Shown here: piece by piece, positions 58,914 through 64,000 of the stretch
Numbering within the stretch: position 1 is the stretch's first letter
How the letters are laid out: each line of letters begins with the position of its first letter
Assembly: GCF_002776525.5 (NCBI RefSeq)
Contig: NC_045443.1
Coordinates: 53,313,101-53,377,100 of the forward strand
Reading direction: 5' to 3'
Length of the DNA stretch: 64,000 bases
Source: Piliocolobus tephrosceles
Lineage: Eukaryota > Chordata > Mammalia > Primates > Cercopithecidae
Translations under genes and position numbers: made by a program
The notes under the pieces: generated by a model
Database searches by the model: none
What the model was told of the DNA's origin: nothing
The model's input: only the letters and a program-made list of their open reading frames with translations

Positions 58914-59262
58914 AGACAGAGTCTCGCTCTGTCGCCCAGGCTGGAGTGCAGTGGCCTGATCTCAGCTCACTGCAAGCTCTGCCTCCCGGGTTCACGCCAT
59001 TCTCCTGCCTCAGCCTCCCGAGTAGCTGGGACTACAGGCGCCCGCCAACACGCCCGGCTAATTTTTTGTATTTTAGTAGAGACAGAGTTTCACCGTGTTA
59101 GCCAGGATGGTCTCGATCTCCTGACCTCGTGATCCGCCCGTCTTGGCCTCCCAAAGTGCTGGGATTACAGGCTTGAGCCACCGCGCCCGGCCAAGTGTGT
59201 CAGTATTTACAAAGCATTTAAAACTGTGTCTGGCACAGCCCAAGTGCTATGTGTTTGTTACA
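58745..59262 (+). repeat. MIR split by a young AluY
   Basis: MIR 'aatcatttaacctttctgtgcctcag...' runs to 58883 and resumes at 59193 to about 59262. Confidence 0.85.
58884..59192 (-). mobile_element. Young AluY in MIR
   Basis: Antisense AluY flanked by aagtgtgtcagtatt at 58869-58883 and 59193-59207 (exact). Confidence 0.97.
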
Positions 59263-59289
59263 TAATAAATATGATAGCCACTTTCTTTT

Positions 59290-59578
59290 TTTAATTTTTT
59301 TGAGACGGAATCTCGCTCTGTCGCCCAGGCTGGAGTGCAGTAGTGCAATCTCCACTTACAGCAAGCTCGGCTTTCCAGGTTCACGCTGTTCTCCTGCCTC
59401 AGTCTCCCAAGCAGCTCCCGTGCCTGTCACCACGCCCAGCTAATTTTTTTTGTATTTTTAGTAGAGACGGGGTTTCACTGTGTTAGCCAGGATGGCCTCG
59501 ATCTCCTGACCTCGTGATCCACCCGCCTTGGCCTCCCAAAGTGCTGGGATTACAAATGTGAGTCACCGCACCCGGCCT
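59290..59578 (-). mobile_element. Alu in CS intron 1
   Basis: Antisense; tatgatagccactttct brackets it. Confidence 0.9.
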
Positions 59579-59599
59579 ATGATAGCCACTTTCTAGCAC

Positions 59600-60074
59600 C
59601 CTTCGGTGTCAGGTTCAGTCATGTTGTTTGCTAAACCCGAAGCTTAAAAAAAACAAAGATATCAGAGGAATTTTAAAGGCAGCAATTCATTGGTAAGATT
59701 GCTCAAAAGGGTAGAGTAGAAAAAATTCAACTTAGGACAGCTTTATCTAATGATGTGGAGTACAGAGCACTTGATTTGGAGTTAGGAAAGGAAATCTGAG
59801 TTCTAAGTTCTAGCTGCATTACTAATTAACTAAGACAACCAAAGCAAAACAATTAACTACTATTTATCTTCCCATTTCCATAATTAACACTTAAACTACT
59901 TAGAGTCTGATTCTCAGGCTCCAATAAGGACATATATGCAAAAGTAGTCAAGTCTTGTTACTTAAAATGTGACCTCCTCGCCAGAAGTATTATCATTTCT
60001 TGGGCCTCAGACCTACTGAATCCAAACAGTTTAGATATGGAGTTACCAAGGACCAAGTCCTAAATTAACTTTCT
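59600..60074. other. CS intron 1, unique sequence
   Basis: Nothing recognised. Confidence 0.55.
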
Positions 60075-60262
60075 GCCACTTTCCCACTGTGTTATCTTGG
60101 CTACATAACCTAATTTTTAAGTCTTAATTGTTACATTTCTAAAATGGTAACAATAAAAGCTAATTTCAGAGTAGTTAATTAAATAAAATAATATTCATAA
60201 AAGCATCTAGAACAGTGCCTTGTGCATAGCTGAATTCAGTAAATATTTGTTTCTTAGAAATG
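60075..60262 (+). repeat. MIR in CS intron 1
   Basis: 'tatcttggctacataacctaattt...agcatctagaacagtgccttgtgcatag' follows MIR. Confidence 0.75.
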
Positions 60263-60450
60263 CGTTGGCCTATTACCTACCATCAAGTGTCAGAACTTCC
60301 TGGGAGTGGGATCCCAGGAAAGAGGCAGTCAAGCCTGAGGCAGAGGTGAATGGATAATTCCTTCCAGCTGTGAAATACAAAATAAAGTCCCAATTTTCTT
60401 TCTTTCTTTTCTTTTTTTTTTAAACAGCCATCAAGGAAAATATACCAGTT

Positions 60451-60762
60451 TTCTTTCTTTTTTTTTTTTTTTTTTGAGGCGGAGTCTCGCTCTGTCGCCC
60501 GGACTGGAGTGCAGTGGCCGGATCTCAGCTCACTGCAAGCTCTGCCTCCCGGGTTTATGCCATTCTCCTGCCTCAGCCTCCAGAGTAGCTGGGACTACAG
60601 GCGCCCGCCACCTCGCCCGGCTAGTTTTTTTTTTTGTATTTTTAGTAGAGACGGGGTTTCACCATGTTAGCCAGGATGGTCTCGATCTCCTGACCTCGTG
60701 ATCCACCCGTCTCGGCCTCCCAAAGTGCTGGGATTACAGGCTTGAGCCACCGCGCCCGGCCA
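60451..60762 (-). mobile_element. Young AluY (cercopithecoid type)
   Basis: Antisense; accagttttcttt brackets it. Confidence 0.95.
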
Positions 60763-61406
60763 CCAGTTTTCTTTTTAAGGGCTTCTTGACCAAGAAGGGA
60801 GGAGTCTCAGGGAGAGGAAATAAATTTAACTAATCGACCAGCAGAGCAAATGACTCTAGACAGGAGGTGCTTGAGGACTGTCACACCAAAGGCTACATAT
60901 CATTTCCTCTACCCTGTGGCTGCCAAAGAAAGCTGCTGAATGGCTCTGAACAGTACATTCAGGTTATATTCACTGATGAGACAGGTAGATTACAAACCTC
61001 TGAATCATCCCTAAACATCTACCTCCCAGCTTCTTCCCAACCCTGGAGGTGTGACAGTTGGGCTTTTGGTTTCTGGATGCACGCCACCTGTAGAGTCACC
61101 TTACTGGAACAGCAGCTCTCAGGTGAATCAGGCAGTCATCTCACTCAATAGGTCAACTCCTTCATGGGGAGAGTTGGAGAGGGTTACTTCCAAAGACAAG
61201 GGCCTGGCTCACAATGTCTGACAGCCAGTATTCTCTATAGTGTGGAGGTGGCGTTATCACAATCACTAAGAGGTTTTTCCCCCACAATCACTAAGAGCTC
61301 ATTTGTTGCCAACCCTTACAAGAACTCCTCTAGTGAGTCTGCTATTATTGACAGAGGTGGGCTGTAGCCCTCAAATGTGGTAAGATGAAAAAACATAAAA
61401 ATTAAA
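60763..61406. other. CS intron 1, unique sequence
   Basis: An open frame of 94 codons at 60867-61151 has no recognised similarity or splice support. Treated as noncoding. Confidence 0.55.
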
Positions 61407-62100
61407 AGAGGCCAGGTGTGGTGACTCACACCTTCCTTTGTTCTCCTCTGCCTTTGCCTCCTTTCAAAAGTTCTGTTGCAGCCAGGTGCGGTGGCTCATG
61501 CCTGTAATCCCAGCACTTTGGGAGGCCGAGGCGGGCAGATCACGAGGTCAGGAGATCAAGACCATCCTGGCTAACACGGTGAAACCCCGTCTGTATTAAA
61601 CAAAAATACAAAAAATTAGCCAGGTGTGGTGGCGGGCGCCTGTAGTCCCAGCTACTCGGGAGGCTGAGGCAGGAGAATGGCGTAAACCCGGGAGGTGGAG
61701 CTTGCAGTGAGCTGAGATCCGGCCACTGCTCTCCAGCCTGGCTGACAGAGAGAGACTCCATCTCAAAAAAAAAAAAAAGAAGGCCGGGCGCAATGGCTCA
61801 CGCCTGTAATCCCAGCACTTTGGAAGGCCGAGGCGGGCAGATCACGAGGTCAGCAGATGGAGACCATCCCGGCAAACACGGTGAAACCCCGTCTCTACTA
61901 AAAATACAAAAAAAAAAAAAAAAAAATTAGCCGGGCGTAGTGGTGGGCGCCTGTAGTCTCAGCTTCTCGGGAGGCTGAGGCAGGAGAATGGCGTGAACCC
62001 AGGAGGCGGCGGACCTTGCAGTGAGCGGAGATTGCGCCACTGCACTCCAGCCTGGGCGACAGAGCGACACTCCGTCTCAAAAACAAAAACAAAAAAAAAA
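61407..62100 (+). mobile_element. Alu head fragment and two tandem sense AluYs
   Basis: 61407-61433 is a 5' fragment only. 61480-61778 and 61781-62098 are full copies; agttct sequence flanks the pair. Confidence 0.85.
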
Positions 62101-62293
62101 AGTTCTAAGTTGCTAGCCAATCGGGACAAATACAAAATGCGAGGTCCCATTCCAGCCAACGGAAACTGGACACAGCAATAGGGTGGATGCGCCGCCAGGT
62201 TATAAATGACCCTGTCTCCTTTGTTCGGTGTAGTCTCGTGGCAAAACTGCTGGCGTGTACCCTTTCTGCAGAAAGTATAAAAATGGCCTTGAT

Positions 62294-62775
62294 GACCAGG
62301 CGCAGTGGCTCACGCCTGTAATCCCAGCACTTTGGGAGGCCGAGGCGGGCGAATCGTGAGGTCAGGAGATCGAGACCATCCTGGCTAACACGGTGAAACC
62401 CCGTCTCTACTAAACAAACAAACAAACAACAAAAAAAAGCCGGGTGTCATGGTGGGCGCCTGTAGTCCCAGCTACTCGGGAGGCTGAGGCAGGAGAATGG
62501 CGTGAACCCGGGAGACAGAGCTTGCAGTGAGCCAAGTTGGCGCCACTGCACTCCAGCCTGGGTGACAGAGCGAGACTCCATCTCAAAAGAAAAAAAGGCC
62601 TTGCTGAGTAAATTTATGTTCAAGTGTTGTTTCTCTACAGCACCAGGGAACAAGCATTTCAAACAGGAGGCTGAGGCAAAAGAATCGCTTGAACCCAGGA
62701 GGCTGAAGCTGCAGTGAGCTGAGATTGTGCTACTGCACTCCAGCCTGCGCAACAGAGGAGACTCTGTTTCAAAAA
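62294..62775 (+). mobile_element. AluY plus partial sense Alu
   Basis: 62294-62600 is flanked by atggccttgatga / aaggccttgctga. 62660-62775 is a right-arm fragment. Confidence 0.85.
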
Positions 62776-62996
62776 TCAAAACAATCCCACTTACTCAATA
62801 TAGGTTATTTTCCTCTTACTCCTTAGCCTATTATCATCACAGTCCCATATCTAAAACCCTCACCCTACAGTCAAGCAGCCAAATTTTCTTTGATTTTCCA
62901 TCCTAGGCACATCCAGAGTCTGTCTGTCCTGCTGCATAGCCAGGATATGTCCTACCACATATCCACATAACCAACGTTAAAACCTTGGGGGAGGCT

Positions 62997-63850
62997 GGGC
63001 ACAGTGGCTCATGCCTACAATCCCAGCATTTCTGAATTAAAAAGCAAGACTCCATCTCTAGAAAATTAGATTGGCCGGGCGCGGGGGCTCAAGCCTGTAA
63101 TCCCAGCACTTTGGGAGGCCGAGAAGGGCGGATCACGAGGTCAGGAGATCAAGACCATCCTGGCTAACACAGTGAAACCCCGTCTCTACTAAAAAATACA
63201 AAAAACTAGCCGGGCAAGGTGGCGGGCGCCTGTAGTCCCAGCTACTCAGGAGGCTGAATGGCGTGAACCTGGGAGGCGGAGCTTGCAGTGAGCTGAGGTC
63301 CAGCCACTGCACTCCAGACCGGGCGACAGAGTGAGACTCCGTCTCAAAAAAAAAAAAAAATACAAAAAACTAGCCAGGCGAGGTGGCGGGCACCTGTAGT
63401 ACCAGCTACTCCGGAGGCTGAGGCAGGAGAATGGCGTAAACCCGGGAGGCGGAGCTTGCAGTGAGCTGAGATCCGGCCACTGCACTCCAGCCTGTGCAAC
63501 AGAGCTAGACTCCGTCTCAAAAAAAAAAAAAAAAAAATTAGAAAACAGGCTGGACGCAGCTCTCGCCTGTAATCCCAGCACTTTAGGAGGCCAAAGTGGG
63601 TGGATCACCTGATGTCAGGAGTTCAAGACCAGCTTGGCCAACATGGCGAAACCCCGTCTCTACTGAAAATATAAAAATTAGCCAGGCGTGGTGGCACACG
63701 CCTGTAGTCCCAGCTACTCGGGAGGCTGAGGCAGGAGAATCGCTTGGACCCTAGAGACAGAGGTTGCAGTGAGCTGAGATCGCGCCACTGCACTCCAGCT
63801 TGGGTGACAGAGCAAGACTCCGTCTCAAAATAATAATACTAAAAAAAATT
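62997..63850 (+). mobile_element. Cluster of four sense Alu pieces
   Basis: A head fragment at 62997-63060, full AluY 63073-63355, right-half copy 63356-63534 and full Alu 63548-63838. The short motif aaaattaga recurs at the junctions. Confidence 0.85.
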
Positions 63851-64000
63851 TAGAAAACAAAACAAAAAAACCTTGGGGAAGAAGCTCCTGATTTTAACAG
63901 GGACTTCATCTTTCATCAACAAAAGATCAGGACTGGCTTAGCTGATGGAGCAAACACAATACACTAATAACCAGTAGGAAAAAGTCCTGTGCTACAGACA

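Noticed and set aside
60867..61151. 94-codon open frame in CS intron 1
   Set aside because: No similarity, no splice signals of note and no promoter. Its length is expected by chance.
1..64000. CRISPR-like or tandem regulatory arrays
   Set aside because: The regular repeats are dispersed Alus, MIRs and simple microsatellites. No short direct repeats with unique spacers are present.
1..64000. tRNA, rRNA or snRNA genes
   Set aside because: No convincing tRNA cloverleaf, snRNA or rRNA segment was seen. The A/B-box-like motifs are those of Alu elements.

Overview
This window is nuclear genomic DNA from a primate, most likely an Old World monkey. The genes are intron-rich. The sequence between them is packed with Alu elements in both orientations, with a few MIR/L1 remnants and one younger 5'-truncated L1. 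Many young AluY copies carry variants typical of cercopithecoid Alus ('ctagtttttt', 'ggcttgagccaccgcgcccggcc'). There are no bacterial or plasmid features and no CRISPR array.

Four protein-coding genes can be rebuilt exon by exon, in the order and orientation of the human 12q13.3 locus as I remember it. (1) SLC39A5 (ZIP5 zinc importer), + strand: the last eight coding exons, 1584-4505; its 5' part lies before the window. (2) ANKRD52 (ankyrin subunit of protein phosphatase 6), - strand: complete, 28 coding exons from 25654 down to 9915. They sum to 3231 nt (1076 codons plus stop) with every phase matching, followed by a repeat-free 3'UTR of about 5.3 kb. (3) COQ10A (coenzyme Q-binding START-like protein), + strand: complete, five exons, 33754-37015. 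(4) CS (mitochondrial citrate synthase), - strand: coding exons 2-11, 54357 down to 39792. Exon 1 with the start codon is upstream of the window.

Layout: 1-4.6 kb SLC39A5; 4.6-25.9 kb ANKRD52, ending in a CpG island; 26-33.4 kb intergenic, Alu-rich, with an LTR-like repeat next to the COQ10A CpG island; 33.4-37.7 kb COQ10A; 37.7-38.4 kb short intergenic; 38.4-64 kb CS, whose large first intron fills 54.4-64 kb. SLC39A5/ANKRD52 and COQ10A/CS are two convergent pairs. The first pair shares an overlapping polyadenylation motif. COQ10A and CS both act in mitochondria (respiratory-chain quinone handling and the first TCA step). ANKRD52 targets PP6, including to Argonaute. SLC39A5 moves zinc across epithelial membranes. 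These are neighbours, not a pathway.

I looked for an undescribed system and found none. What deserves a second look is structural: the shared bidirectional poly(A) motif, a tail-to-tail inverted Alu pair coinciding with a 100-N gap that is probably only about 39 bases, repeated Alu-into-Alu insertion at the same internal linker, tandem palindromes in a CS intron, a 31-base poly-C run in COQ10A intron 1, and an in-frame alternative COQ10A N-terminus.
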